23,168 nt of DNA from positions 1 to 23,168 of the forward strand of contig CAAHEL010000096.1 of assembly GCA_900772445.1 (NCBI GenBank), read 5' to 3'. The DNA is from Bacilli bacterium (GTDB lineage: Bacteria > Bacillota_I > Bacilli_A > RF39 > UBA660). The notes beneath the pieces were generated by a model that was given only the letters and a program-made list of their open reading frames with translations, was not told the origin of the DNA and made no database searches. Positions 7,520-14,994 of the stretch are shown one piece after another. Position numbers and translations under genes: made by a program. The stretch's first letter is position 1. Each line of letters starts with the position of its first letter.

Positions 7520-8499
7520 AACATATGCAAATTATCCAAAAGAATACCAGTACCTTCAGCAACACAAGTAAGTGGACTTTCTGCAATAAATACAGGAACC
7601 TTAAGTTCTTGAGATAAAAGTTCGCTAAATCCATCTACCAAAGCACCACCACCAGTAAGAACAATTCCCTTATCTATAATATCCGCAGATAATTCCGGTG
7701 GAGTTTGTTCTAATATACCTTTTATCGCATGAATAATTAAATAAACGCTTTCTCTTAATGCCTCTTCAACTTCCGAAGAAGTCAAAGTAATCGAATGAGG
7801 TAAACCAGTAACTAAATCTCTTCCCCTAACTTCCATTTTTTCATTTCTAGAACCAGGAAATACTGTACCTATAGCCATTTTAATTTCTTCTGCCGTTCTT
7901 TCGCCAACAAGAAGTTTATATTTATCCTTTATATATTTAACAATATCATTATCAAATGCATTACCAGCAATTCTAATCGAGGTACTATTAACTATTCCTC
8001 CTAAAGATAAAATAGCAATATCAGTTGTACCTCCCCCAATATCAATAACCATATTACCACTTGGTTTAGAAATATCCATTCCTGCCCCAATCGAAGCAAC
8101 TTTAGGTTCCTCTTCCAAGAAAACCTTCTTTGCTCCAGTACGTTCTGCTGCTTCTTTAATTGCATTTTTTTCTACCTGTGTAATATTCGAAGGACAGCAA
8201 ATCAAAATTCTAGGACGAGATAAAAAATTCTTACCATTAACCTTTTTAATAAAGTAATCAAGCATTACTCCCGTTGTTTCAAAATCCGCAATTACACCAT
8301 CTTTCATAGGTTTAATTGCTTTTACTTTACCCGGAGTTCTACCTAACATTTCGTGTGCTTCAATTCCTACCGCCAAAGGTTTCTTTGTTTCCGAATCAAT
8401 TGCCACAACACTGGGTTCATTTAATACTATACCTTGTCCCTTTATATATATAAGTACATTCGCAGTACCCAAATCTATTCCGATGTCTTTATTAAACAT
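7510..8499 (-). CDS. mbl: Rod-shape actin homologue Mbl (MreB family)
   Basis: A 329-residue bacterial actin that forms membrane-associated filaments and guides lateral wall synthesis. Phosphate-1 motif DLGTAN (9-14), phosphate-2 IDIGGGTTD (152-160) and the adenosine motif LTGGGAL (281-287) are intact; EEEPKVA and GERTAEEIK are typical MreB segments. I call Mbl rather than MreB because the N-terminus DIGIDLGTANVLIYIKGQG closely follows B. subtilis Mbl and because it lies directly downstream of spoIIID, the conserved spoIIID-mbl pairing. A GGTGATATT ribosome site precedes the ATG. The 52-base gap to spoIIID has no clear terminator, so read-through from spoIIID is likely. Confidence 0.95.
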   Translation of the reverse strand: MFNKDIGIDLGTANVLIYIKGQGIVLNEPSVVAIDSETKKPLAVGIEAHEMLGRTPGKVKAIKPMKDGVIADFETTGVMLDYFIKKVNGKNFLSRPRILICCPSNITQVEKNAIKEAAERTGAKKVFLEEEPKVASIGAGMDISKPSGNMVIDIGGGTTDIAILSLGGIVNSTSIRIAGNAFDNDIVKYIKDKYKLLVGERTAEEIKMAIGTVFPGSRNEKMEVRGRDLVTGLPHSITLTSSEVEEALRESVYLIIHAIKGILEQTPPELSADIIDKGIVLTGGGALVDGFSELLSQELKVPVFIAESPLTCVAEGTGILLDNLHMLDR

Positions 8500-8551
8500 A
8501 ATATCACCATCCTTACAGTATATTTTACCATATTTTAACTTTTTTTTATAG

Positions 8552-8812
8552 TTAAATCTCTATTTTTTTATTTAAAAACTTACACTTTGTCGCATATCCC
8601 CCACGAATATGTCTAATATCTAAATGATATTTCAAAACACTTGACACTCTAATATACATTTTCTCATCTATCTCTAATAACCTATCAGTCAAATCCTTAT
8701 GAACCGTACTCTTACTAACATTAAATACCTTAGCAATTTCCCTAACAGTTTCCTTAGTTTTTAATATATATTCAGATTCCAAAAGAACCCTATTAATAAT
8801 CTCTTTCTTCAT
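8552..8812 (-). CDS. spoIIID: Sporulation transcription factor SpoIIID
   Basis: An 86-residue DNA-binding regulator of the mother cell, which activates or represses many sigma-E-dependent genes. The helix-turn-helix core VREIAKVFNVSKSTVHKDLT (about 23-42) is almost identical to the family, followed by RLLEID and the C-terminal DIRHIRGGYATKCKF, whose basic stretch forms a second DNA contact. Length matches the family. AAGGAGAGG lies just before the ATG. The neighbours spoIIQ upstream and mbl downstream match B. subtilis order. Confidence 0.96.
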   Translation of the reverse strand: MKKEIINRVLLESEYILKTKETVREIAKVFNVSKSTVHKDLTDRLLEIDEKMYIRVSSVLKYHLDIRHIRGGYATKCKFLNKKIEI

Positions 8813-8828
8813 AACCTCTCCTTAATAA

Positions 8829-8856
8829 ATTATATTAAAGATTACCCAAGTTATGT
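8829..8856 (-). promoter_or_regulatory. Possible sigma-E promoter of spoIIID
   Basis: Minus strand AATATAAT (8829-8836) resembles the sigma-E -10 (CATANAAT), with ACATAAC 13 bases upstream as a partial -35. The same AATATAATTT sequence lies upstream of spoIID. In B. subtilis both genes are sigma-E dependent. In AT-rich DNA this is weak evidence. Confidence 0.3.
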
Positions 8857-8859
8857 TTT

Positions 8860-8880
8860 AAAAAAAGGCAATAAATGCCT
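8860..8880 (-). terminator. Intrinsic terminator of spoIIQ
   Basis: AGGCA-TTTAT-TGCCT stem-loop (8866-8880) followed on the minus strand by TTTTTT. The spoIIQ stop codon (8879-8881) overlaps the base of the stem. Confidence 0.8.
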
Positions 8881-9526
8881 ATAAATCCCCTAAACTTTTA
8901 TTATAATATGAATCAGGATTAACAATTTTTCCCATATAATAAAGTTCAAAGTGTAAACTATTTCCTAAAGACTTATTAATATTAGATTCACCACTCTTAC
9001 CAATAATTTGCCCCCTAACTACCTTATCATCAACCTTAACAGTAATATCTGACAAACTTTGATAAACACTAATAAGTTCATTAGTATGCCTAATTTCCAC
9101 TGTAGTACCTAATATATTATCTGCCTTAACATCAATTACCACTCCATCTAAAATACTAACAACATCAAACACATCATCCGAAGAATAATCAACACCAGAG
9201 TTTTGCATATAAGTATTCTCATAATAAATAATTGAATTTTCTTGAGTACCAGATTCTGAATTATAATCATAAAATCCCCTAGACACCTTAACATTATCCC
9301 CAGTAAAAGGTTTAATTATAACATCATTAGTCCCTACAACAGGTAAATAATCATAATTATCAACTATTTCCTTATCAACAAATTCAGTATCCTTATCAAT
9401 TAAATTCTTATCACTTAACAGTGAACTAGACAACAACCTTTGAACAAAATACAAACTTAAAACAAAAACACAAAGACAAGCAACATAAATACCAGGAACT
9501 ACAATTGATTTAATTTTTTCTCTCAT
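8879..9526 (-). CDS. spoIIQ: SpoIIQ-like engulfment protein with degenerate LytM/M23 domain
   Basis: A 215-residue forespore membrane protein with one transmembrane segment (about 8-30) and an external LytM (M23) domain from about residue 70. SpoIIQ pairs across the intermembrane space with SpoIIIAH to form the channel needed for engulfment. In active M23 enzymes zinc is held by HxxxD and HxH. Here the first motif reads NSGVD (N109 for His, D113 kept) and the second SLHFE (S190 for the first His, H192 kept), so two of four ligand or catalytic positions are lost and it should be structural. The start is the ATG at 9526, 6 bases after AGAGGTG; a GTG three codons earlier lies inside that site. 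It has a candidate sigma-F promoter and a terminator. Confidence 0.88.
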   Translation of the reverse strand: MREKIKSIVVPGIYVACLCVFVLSLYFVQRLLSSSLLSDKNLIDKDTEFVDKEIVDNYDYLPVVGTNDVIIKPFTGDNVKVSRGFYDYNSESGTQENSIIYYENTYMQNSGVDYSSDDVFDVVSILDGVVIDVKADNILGTTVEIRHTNELISVYQSLSDITVKVDDKVVRGQIIGKSGESNINKSLGNSLHFELYYMGKIVNPDSYYNKSLGDL

Positions 9527-9545
9527 TTCTTTCACCTCTATTTTA

Positions 9546-9573
9546 AGTTTTTCCTAAAATAGAAATTTTATAC
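9546..9573 (-). promoter_or_regulatory. Candidate sigma-F promoter of spoIIQ
   Basis: Minus strand GTATA (9569-9573), 14-base spacer, GGAAAAACT (9546-9554). These match the forespore sigma-F consensus of about GYATA and GGNNANANT with a 14-16 base spacer. B. subtilis spoIIQ is sigma-F dependent. The predicted start near 9539 leaves a very short leader that opens with the AGAGGTG ribosome site. An 8-bp inverted repeat (CTATTTTA / TAAAATAG, 9538-9545 with 9555-9562) brackets the -10. Confidence 0.6.
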
Positions 9574-9578
9574 ATTTT

Positions 9579-10502
9579 TTATTTAATATTATCAATAGTT
9601 ACACCAGTATAATAATATTTTAGTATTTCCTCATAACTATAACCATCAAGTGCCATACCCAAAGCACCATACTGACTCATACCAACACCGTGTCCGTATC
9701 CACAAGTATTAATAATAACCTTATCATCTTTTTTTACAAACGAAAAATCATAAGACCTTAATCCCAGTTTATTATAAACATCACTTGCCGAAAATAAAGT
9801 ATCATTAATTTTTAATTTAATAACCCTTCCCGTCTCACTCTTACTAACAACCTCTATTTCCAAATCATCTGAATAAGGAAGTCCCAATTTTTCAAAAAAA
9901 TTTTTTAAACTAATACTAGTGCTACTAACAAATGCCGAAGAAGTATCCTTATCCCAGAAACTCTCAACACTCTTTAAATAAGGCAAATCAAGGCCAAATA
10001 TAACACTAGCATCTTCAGTATAACCATTACTAGTAGAAAAAAACAAAGCATCAATAACCTCATCATCATAATACATTACCTTATCCAAAGTAGCATTAAC
10101 ACACCTTCTTATTTTATTAATGTTTTCCTTATAATTAAATTTCCACGCTTGCTTCAAATAATCATCATCTAAATAAACCTGATTCATAACCGAATCAACA
10201 ACATCATACTCCATATCCATATTATAACCAATTCTTTTAATAGCATAACTTCTGGAAGCAATTGCCTGTGCCTTCATTGCCTCTTCATTAAAATAAATCG
10301 GCATCTCTCCCGCAATAACACCAACAATATACTCTTCCAAAGGCATAATCTGAATAGTATTACTACCAAGTCTCTTAACCCTAATAGTCCTATTTTCTAT
10401 ATAGTTTAATTCTATTTCCTTTACAAAATATAACTTATATATAAATACAACAAAAAAAGGAATTAAAATAATAGATAAAGTAAAAATAATAACTTTTTTC
10501 AT
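9579..10502 (-). CDS. spoIID: Stage II sporulation protein D (peptidoglycan lytic transglycosylase)
   Basis: A 307-residue membrane-anchored lytic transglycosylase that, with SpoIIM and SpoIIP, thins septal and cortical peptidoglycan to drive engulfment. An N-terminal membrane segment covers about 3-25. LEEYIVGVIAGEMP contains the catalytic Glu (E66), followed by EEAMKAQAIASRSYA, then FFSTSNGYTEDA and the C-terminal CGYGHGVGMSQYGALGMA, all SpoIID hallmarks. The ATG at 10502 is preferred because GGGTGA sits 4-5 bases upstream; an ATG four codons earlier (10514) has no site. It lies between the ywzB-like gene and spoIIQ, and SpoIIP/SpoIIM are not in this window. Confidence 0.95.
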   Translation of the reverse strand: MKKVIIFTLSIILIPFFVVFIYKLYFVKEIELNYIENRTIRVKRLGSNTIQIMPLEEYIVGVIAGEMPIYFNEEAMKAQAIASRSYAIKRIGYNMDMEYDVVDSVMNQVYLDDDYLKQAWKFNYKENINKIRRCVNATLDKVMYYDDEVIDALFFSTSNGYTEDASVIFGLDLPYLKSVESFWDKDTSSAFVSSTSISLKNFFEKLGLPYSDDLEIEVVSKSETGRVIKLKINDTLFSASDVYNKLGLRSYDFSFVKKDDKVIINTCGYGHGVGMSQYGALGMALDGYSYEEILKYYYTGVTIDNIK

Positions 10503-10518
10503 ACTTTCACCCATTAAA

Positions 10519-10548
10519 ATTATATTCCCTTAAACAAACAAAATTTGT
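10519..10548 (-). promoter_or_regulatory. Possible sigma-E promoter of spoIID
   Basis: Minus strand AATATAAT (10519-10526) with ACAAATT (10542-10548) 15 bases upstream, partial matches to the sigma-E -10 and -35. The same -10 sequence precedes spoIIID. A TTGACA is also present just upstream, but its spacing to TATAAT is 21 bases, too long for sigma-A. Confidence 0.3.
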
Positions 10549-10745
10549 CAAAATATATTACTAAAAATATTCATAAAATCATATAAAAAATTAACAGTCA
10601 AATAACTTAAACCAAAAATAAATATCATATAAAATATTCTTGCTTGATAATACCTATTTCTCTTAAATATAGAATTAATATTAATACTATCACATCCCCA
10701 TACAACAAAAGGAATAACTATTACATATAAAATTAACTTACTCAT
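10548..10745 (-). CDS. YwzB-like small membrane protein (DUF1146)
   Basis: A 65-residue protein with two hydrophobic helices (about 2-16 and 37-58) separated by a basic loop containing FKRNRYYQARIFYMI. That loop and the length match DUF1146/YwzB, a small Firmicute membrane protein of unknown function. In B. subtilis ywzB follows atpC and precedes ywmB-murAA-spoIID; here it precedes spoIID directly, which supports the assignment. Its ATG overlaps the rpiB stop by 8 bases, so it is translationally coupled to rpiB. It ends in TGA. Confidence 0.75.
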   Translation of the reverse strand: MSKLILYVIVIPFVVWGCDSININSIFKRNRYYQARIFYMIFIFGLSYLTVNFLYDFMNIFSNIF

Positions 10746-11178
10746 TTTCTATCTTTTTAATCTTATCATTTCTAATAATATATCTATCAATATTAGAAAA
10801 AGGCGTATTAATAAACTTATTAATTATTTCCTTAACTAATTCCTCAGGCAATTCCTCAGATATAGCAATTGCATTAGCATTATTATGTGCTCTAGATAAT
10901 ATTGCTTCACTAACCGTAGATACCTTTGCACAAGTAATACCTTTCATTTTATTTAAAGCAATACTCATACCAATTCCAGTACCACAAATAGCAATACCTA
11001 AATCTATTTCCTTATTTAATAATCCCTTTCCAAGTTTATAAGCATAATCCGGAAAATCAACCGCATCAGTATTATCAGTACCATAATTAACTACATCATA
11101 ATCAAAACTCTTTAAATAAGATACCAAATATTCTTTAGTAATTACCCCACGATGATCATTACAAATACCTATTCTCAT
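10738..11178 (-). CDS. rpiB: Ribose-5-phosphate isomerase B (RpiB/LacAB family)
   Basis: A 146-residue cytoplasmic sugar-phosphate isomerase that interconverts ribose-5-phosphate and ribulose-5-phosphate in the pentose phosphate pathway. The N-terminal MRIGICNDHRG, VDFPDYA, the catalytic CGTGIGMSIALNK (Cys65) and RAHNNAN (His98) are all in place. AAGGGAATGAT precedes the ATG. Overlap with the ywzB-like gene downstream indicates one transcript. B. subtilis ywlF (rpiB) lies in the same chromosomal neighbourhood, between mntP and the ATP synthase genes. Related LacA/LacB subunits are an alternative, but no lac genes are present. Confidence 0.93.
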   Translation of the reverse strand: MRIGICNDHRGVITKEYLVSYLKSFDYDVVNYGTDNTDAVDFPDYAYKLGKGLLNKEIDLGIAICGTGIGMSIALNKMKGITCAKVSTVSEAILSRAHNNANAIAISEELPEELVKEIINKFINTPFSNIDRYIIRNDKIKKIENE

Positions 11179-11257
11179 TTTATCATTCCCTTCATATATA
11201 GTATATCATTTATTTAAATATTTTAATATATTTTTAACATCACTTAACACTTAACTG

Positions 11258-11284
11258 TAAAGGAAAATGTAGTTTCCTACATTT
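11258..11284 (-). terminator. Intrinsic terminator of the LppM-like lipoprotein gene
   Basis: AAATGTAG-GAAA-CTACATTT, an 8-bp stem with a GAAA tetraloop (11265-11284), followed on the minus strand by TTCCTTT. The TAG stop is within the stem. Confidence 0.75.
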
Positions 11285-12536
11285 CATCATTTCTATTCTT
11301 AATATCAGTAACAACATCTTGATTATTAACTTTAATTATCGCTCCCTTAACCTTATCTTCATCATCTAATTGCGTATTATTATTACTAGCATTTAAATCA
11401 ACAGGAATCTCAAAAATATCCATATCATTATTACTACGATTAATATTAAGTTCATTGTTTTCACCCTTTGGTATAACAGGAACATTTAATATCGAAGTAT
11501 TAACATTAATATCATTAACAGAATTATTACTTTCCATTACATTAGTATTAACACCCTCCTTCTTCTTACCAAATAAATCAAATTTCTTATCACTATTTTT
11601 TACAGGTTCATTAACATTACCAACCGGAGCATTCCCCATAGTCTTCTTAGTTAACCTTTCCATTTCCTTTAAAACACCATCAGTATCAGAAACCTCATTA
11701 GTTTTATTAACTCCCACTTGTTTATTATAACTATTATTTTGATTATAATTACTATAATTCATGTTTTGATTATAATTCTTAATCTGATTATTCATACCAT
11801 AATTACTATAATTCTTGTTTTGATTATTTACACCATAATTGCTATACTTAACACTATCATTATTATTAGTTTCATCATTCTTACCAAATAAATTTCTAAT
11901 AATTAAAAATAACAAAGCAATAGCAATTATTATAGCAATAGCATAATAAACATTATCATAACTACTCAATTCAAAAACAAAATCAATATCATTTTTACCA
12001 TATGAAGTTATATTCCAAGTTAATGTCTTTCCATCATCACTAACTATACTAGCATTATTATTAACTGAACCATTAGGTAAATAAACACTATAAGTAATAC
12101 TTGAAGCACTCAAATTAGCATAACCAGATAAATCAACAATAAAATTTGCAGCATATCTATTAGTATAAAATTCCTTATCAACATTAAACATATTCTTTTC
12201 TATATTACTATCATAGTCATTATTATAAAAGTATAACAAATCAAACTCATCACTTCGTTTACCAAAAGAAATATCATCAATATCATCAAACTTTTTAGTC
12301 ATTACAACACCATAACCATTACCTTGATTATATTCACTAACAACAAAACCATATTTCTCATATTTCTCTTTCAAAATAATAATACCATTACTTATCTCAT
12401 TCTGATTATCAGATAAAATAGTAATACTAAATAACATACTCTTATCCTTATCTATCTTCATAGACATATCATAATTAGTACATCCAGTAAGCAAAATAAC
12501 AAAAACTAATAAAATAATTTTTTTAATATTCCTCAT
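11277..12536 (-). CDS. LppM-like lipoprotein with membrane segment and Asn-rich tail
   Basis: A 419-residue protein with a lipoprotein signal peptide: basic start, hydrophobic stretch, then lipobox LLTGC with Cys19. Residues 20-195 form an extracytoplasmic domain whose MSMKIDKDKSMLFSITI opening and overall length resemble the LppM/DUF3153 family. A transmembrane helix follows at 197-213, then a basic stop (RNLFGK), so residues 215-419 should be cytoplasmic. Residues 223-285 are Asn/Tyr/Gln-rich with repeated NYSNYG/NNQ units, and the rest is disordered, Asn-rich and charged. No enzymatic motif is visible. It stands alone between rpmE and rpiB, with terminators on both sides. Function unknown. 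Confidence 0.75.
   Translation of the reverse strand: MRNIKKIILLVFVILLTGCTNYDMSMKIDKDKSMLFSITILSDNQNEISNGIIILKEKYEKYGFVVSEYNQGNGYGVVMTKKFDDIDDISFGKRSDEFDLLYFYNNDYDSNIEKNMFNVDKEFYTNRYAANFIVDLSGYANLSASSITYSVYLPNGSVNNNASIVSDDGKTLTWNITSYGKNDIDFVFELSSYDNVYYAIAIIIAIALLFLIIRNLFGKNDETNNNDSVKYSNYGVNNQNKNYSNYGMNNQIKNYNQNMNYSNYNQNNSYNKQVGVNKTNEVSDTDGVLKEMERLTKKTMGNAPVGNVNEPVKNSDKKFDLFGKKKEGVNTNVMESNNSVNDINVNTSILNVPVIPKGENNELNINRSNNDMDIFEIPVDLNASNNNTQLDDEDKVKGAIIKVNNQDVVTDIKNRNDEM
11740..11845 (-). repeat. Imperfect tandem repeats encoding the NYSNYG/NQN region
   Basis: The 22-base unit starting at 11751 (actataattcatgttttgat and on) recurs at 11805 with one mismatch, a 54-base (18-codon) period. A degenerate third copy begins near 11841. 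On the minus strand these encode NQNxNYSNY units of the lipoprotein tail. Confidence 0.6.
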
Positions 12537-12589
12537 ATAATCACTATCCTATAATAAGAATATCATAATTTTAAATAAAATACAACAAA

Positions 12590-12623
12590 GGCAAAAGAAA
12601 AAAGAAGACTATTTTGCTTCTTT
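12590..12623 (-). terminator. Intrinsic terminator of rpmE
   Basis: AAAGAAG / CTTCTTT 7-bp stem (12601-12607 with 12617-12623), loop of 9, followed on the minus strand by TTTCTTTT. It overlaps the rpmE stop codon. Confidence 0.7.
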
Positions 12624-12827
12624 ATCAAATCCATATTTCTTATTAAATTTGTCAACTTGACCCTTTCTTGAAGAACCAGTTTGTTTACCAGTATAGAAAG
12701 GATGACACATATTACAAGTATCAATTGATTGTTCTGCTTTACCTAAAGTAGATTTTGCAGTAATAACATTTCCACAAGCACACACAAATTTAGTTTCAGT
12801 TTGTTTTGGATGAATATTTGCTTTCAT
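12609..12827 (-). CDS. rpmE: 50S ribosomal protein L31 (zinc-binding type)
   Basis: A 72-residue large-subunit ribosomal protein that bridges the subunits. It begins MKANIHPK, carries CAC (Cys16, Cys18) and CNMC (Cys38, Cys41) followed by HPFYTGKQ, and ends in a basic segment. The four Cys show the zinc-containing C+ type, which in Bacillus is replaced by a C- paralogue under zinc limitation. The start at 12827 is fixed by GGAAGGAGAG six bases upstream; an in-frame ATG seven codons earlier has no site. It has its own promoter, inside the 3' end of the SGNH-like gene, and a stem-loop leader. Confidence 0.97.
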   Translation of the reverse strand: MKANIHPKQTETKFVCACGNVITAKSTLGKAEQSIDTCNMCHPFYTGKQTGSSRKGQVDKFNKKYGFDKEAK

Positions 12828-12844
12828 TTTTTTCTCTCCTTCCG

Positions 12845-12863
12845 CCATGACAAAAAGTCATAG
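12845..12863 (-). promoter_or_regulatory. Stem-loop in the rpmE leader
   Basis: Minus strand CTATGAC-TTTTT-GTCATGG, a 7-bp stem with one G-T wobble, ends immediately before the GGAAGGAGAG ribosome site of rpmE. Autogenous control of L31 through its leader is known in E. coli; whether this hairpin does the same is inference. Confidence 0.4.
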
Positions 12864-12880
12864 TAATAAATACGGATAAT

Positions 12881-12909
12881 ATTATATCAATAATTTTTTA
12901 ATTTTTCAA
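12881..12909 (-). promoter_or_regulatory. Sigma-A promoter of rpmE
   Basis: Minus strand: -35 TTGAAA (12904-12909), 17-base spacer, extended -10 TGATATAAT (TATAAT at 12881-12886). The -35 lies within the last codons of the upstream SGNH-like gene. Confidence 0.75.
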
Positions 12910-13576
12910 CAATTATTTGTGAAATTTTTAAATATCCATAATTATTCGGAATAAAACTATCACTATTATCAAAATAAATTGGATTATTATCAAATATTTT
13001 AGACAAATCAACATATATAAATCCCTGATTATCCACAATTAACTTTAACTTAGCATTAATATAATTAATCTCTTCTTGTGAACTACCAATATTATAATAT
13101 CCCAAAACAAAAACCTTCTTATGATTAAACTTATTAATATGCATAAGCAAATGTTCCATATCCTCCAAAAGAGCATTCATATAATTATATACATTTACCC
13201 CATCACTATTAATCTTGTAATATAACTCATTCATACCAACAGATAAAGTAATAACATCTGCCTTTTTTATTAACATGTTCAAATTAACATTCTTACCTTT
13301 AATTTCCTTAGTATCATTATATTCTATAATTCTAAGCAAATCAGTAACCCTATAATCATAACCAGTAAAACTATCATTATATGAAGATAACCTATCATTA
13401 TCACTAAGATATTCCCTAACATAATCAGAATAACCATACTTTTTTATACCATATTTATTTACTCCCGAAGAAATACCATCTCCAATAACCAAATAATCAA
13501 TTCTTGAATCATTGGTAAAATTATATATTAAATAACAAGATAAAAAAAGAATTAATATTAATATAACCTTTTTCAT
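12887..13576 (-). CDS. SGNH/GDSL-like membrane-anchored protein, probably catalytically dead
   Basis: A 229-residue protein with an N-terminal hydrophobic segment (4-20), either a signal anchor or an uncleaved signal peptide, and an extracytoplasmic SGNH-hydrolase fold. Block I reads VIGDGISSG (30-38), so the nucleophile Ser of GDS is Gly34. Block III is LSVGMNEL with Asn116 kept. Block V reads DSFIPNNYG, where the DxxH catalytic His is Ile209 and Asp206 remains. Loss of both Ser and His argues against esterase activity; a binding role on cell wall or lipid is possible but unproven. It starts 20 bases after murA with an AGGTGAAAT site, so it shares the murA transcript. It ends in TGA. Confidence 0.75.
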   Translation of the reverse strand: MKKVILILILFLSCYLIYNFTNDSRIDYLVIGDGISSGVNKYGIKKYGYSDYVREYLSDNDRLSSYNDSFTGYDYRVTDLLRIIEYNDTKEIKGKNVNLNMLIKKADVITLSVGMNELYYKINSDGVNVYNYMNALLEDMEHLLMHINKFNHKKVFVLGYYNIGSSQEEINYINAKLKLIVDNQGFIYVDLSKIFDNNPIYFDNSDSFIPNNYGYLKISQIIVEKLKNY

Positions 13577-13596
13577 ATTTCACCTATTAAATTATA

Positions 13597-14847
13597 TTAA
13601 ATCAATTCAATTTTAGCACCAACAGATTTAAGTTTAAAAACAATATTATCATATCCCCTAAGAATATGCCCTATATTATCAACCGTAGTAACACCAGATG
13701 CAATAAGACCACATATTAACATTGATGCCCCACCTCTTAAATCAGTAGCAACAACATCGCAACCACATAAATCAGTTTTTCCTTTAATTATTGCAACCTC
13801 ATTATCACGAACAGAAATATCTGCACCCATCCTAACAGTATCAGGAATATTTTGAAACCTATTTTCGTATATCGTTTCCTTTAACCTACTTATTCCTTCA
13901 CATTGAGTTAAAAAAGGAACAAAAGGTTGTTGCAAATCAGTAGGAAAACCAGGATAAACCAAAGTTTCAACATCAACAGCATTTAACTTATCACTAGACG
14001 ATACAACAATATTATCATCATTAATTACTAAATTAACTCCTGCTTCTTTTAATTTCGAAGTAAGTGCCTCAAGATGTGTAGGAATAATATTATTAATCTT
14101 TAAATTATCACCAAGTAATGCTCCCATAATCAAATAAGTACCCGCTTCAATTCTATCAGGAATAACTTCGTGAAAACAACTGTGTAAATATTTAACTCCC
14201 TCAATAACAATAACATTAGTACCAGCGCCCTTAATCTTTGCACCCATATTATTAAGTAAAGTAGCAACATTAACAATTTCAGGTTCCTTCGCAGCATTCT
14301 TAATATAAGTTTTCCCTTTTGCCTTTACTGCCGCAAGCATAATATTTATTGTCGCACCAACACTAGGAATATCCAAATAAATCTTACTACCAACAAGTTC
14401 ATCTGCTTCAATTATAAAACGATTATCCTTAATAGTAACATTCGCACCAAGTTCCTCAAAGCCCTTTAAATGAAGATTAATTGGCCTTTCTCCTATCGAA
14501 CAACCACCAGGAAAATACATATCTACCTTCTTAAATCTACCAAGCAATGCCCCCATAAAATAATAAGATGCTCTTAATTTTTTAGATAATTCCTCCCTAA
14601 TAAAAGAATTACAAACCGAAGAAGAATCTATCTTAACAGTATCATTATCTCTATCTATCTTTGCATTCAAACTTAAAAGTATCTCTTCTAATGAATCAAT
14701 ATCAGAAATATTTGGAACATTAGCAATAGTAACTTCCTCATCACACAATATTGATGCCGGTATAAGTGCAACCGCACTATTTTTTGCACCACTAATATTT
14801 ATCGTACCACTTAATTTACGTTGTCCTTCAATTCTAATTTTAGGCAT
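13597..14847 (-). CDS. murA: UDP-N-acetylglucosamine 1-carboxyvinyltransferase (MurA)
   Basis: A 416-residue cytoplasmic enzyme that transfers enolpyruvate from PEP to UDP-GlcNAc, the first committed step of peptidoglycan synthesis and the fosfomycin target. SGAKNS (19-24, Lys22-Asn23), the active-site loop GGCSIGERP with Cys116 and YPGFPTDLQQPF with the conserved Asp are present, and Cys rather than Asp in the loop predicts fosfomycin sensitivity. The start at 14847 is set by AAGGAGGTACTT; an in-frame upstream extension lacks a site. Many Firmicutes carry two murA genes; its closeness to spoIID suggests the murAA lineage, but this is not decisive. Confidence 0.96.
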   Translation of the reverse strand: MPKIRIEGQRKLSGTINISGAKNSAVALIPASILCDEEVTIANVPNISDIDSLEEILLSLNAKIDRDNDTVKIDSSSVCNSFIREELSKKLRASYYFMGALLGRFKKVDMYFPGGCSIGERPINLHLKGFEELGANVTIKDNRFIIEADELVGSKIYLDIPSVGATINIMLAAVKAKGKTYIKNAAKEPEIVNVATLLNNMGAKIKGAGTNVIVIEGVKYLHSCFHEVIPDRIEAGTYLIMGALLGDNLKINNIIPTHLEALTSKLKEAGVNLVINDDNIVVSSSDKLNAVDVETLVYPGFPTDLQQPFVPFLTQCEGISRLKETIYENRFQNIPDTVRMGADISVRDNEVAIIKGKTDLCGCDVVATDLRGGASMLICGLIASGVTTVDNIGHILRGYDNIVFKLKSVGAKIELI

Positions 14848-14994
14848 AAGTACCTCCTTGTATATTATATGTTTTAAAAGATATTTGGTCCATAACACCA
14901 CTATATTAATATAAACATTATCATATTTTTAGTTAAAAAAAATTCATATTAATATATAATCTTAAGTTAATATACCCTATACCCCAACAACATA

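Noticed and set aside
10548..10745. TGA at the end of the ywzB-like gene as a Trp codon (code 4).
   Set aside because: Three other genes also end in TGA at the expected family length, TGG is used for Trp, and no TGA occurs inside conserved genes.
14864..14892. TGGACC-17-TATAAT promoter-like sequence just before murA.
   Set aside because: The transcript would start inside the murA ribosome site, so it could not support translation. The 14995-15023 promoter is better.
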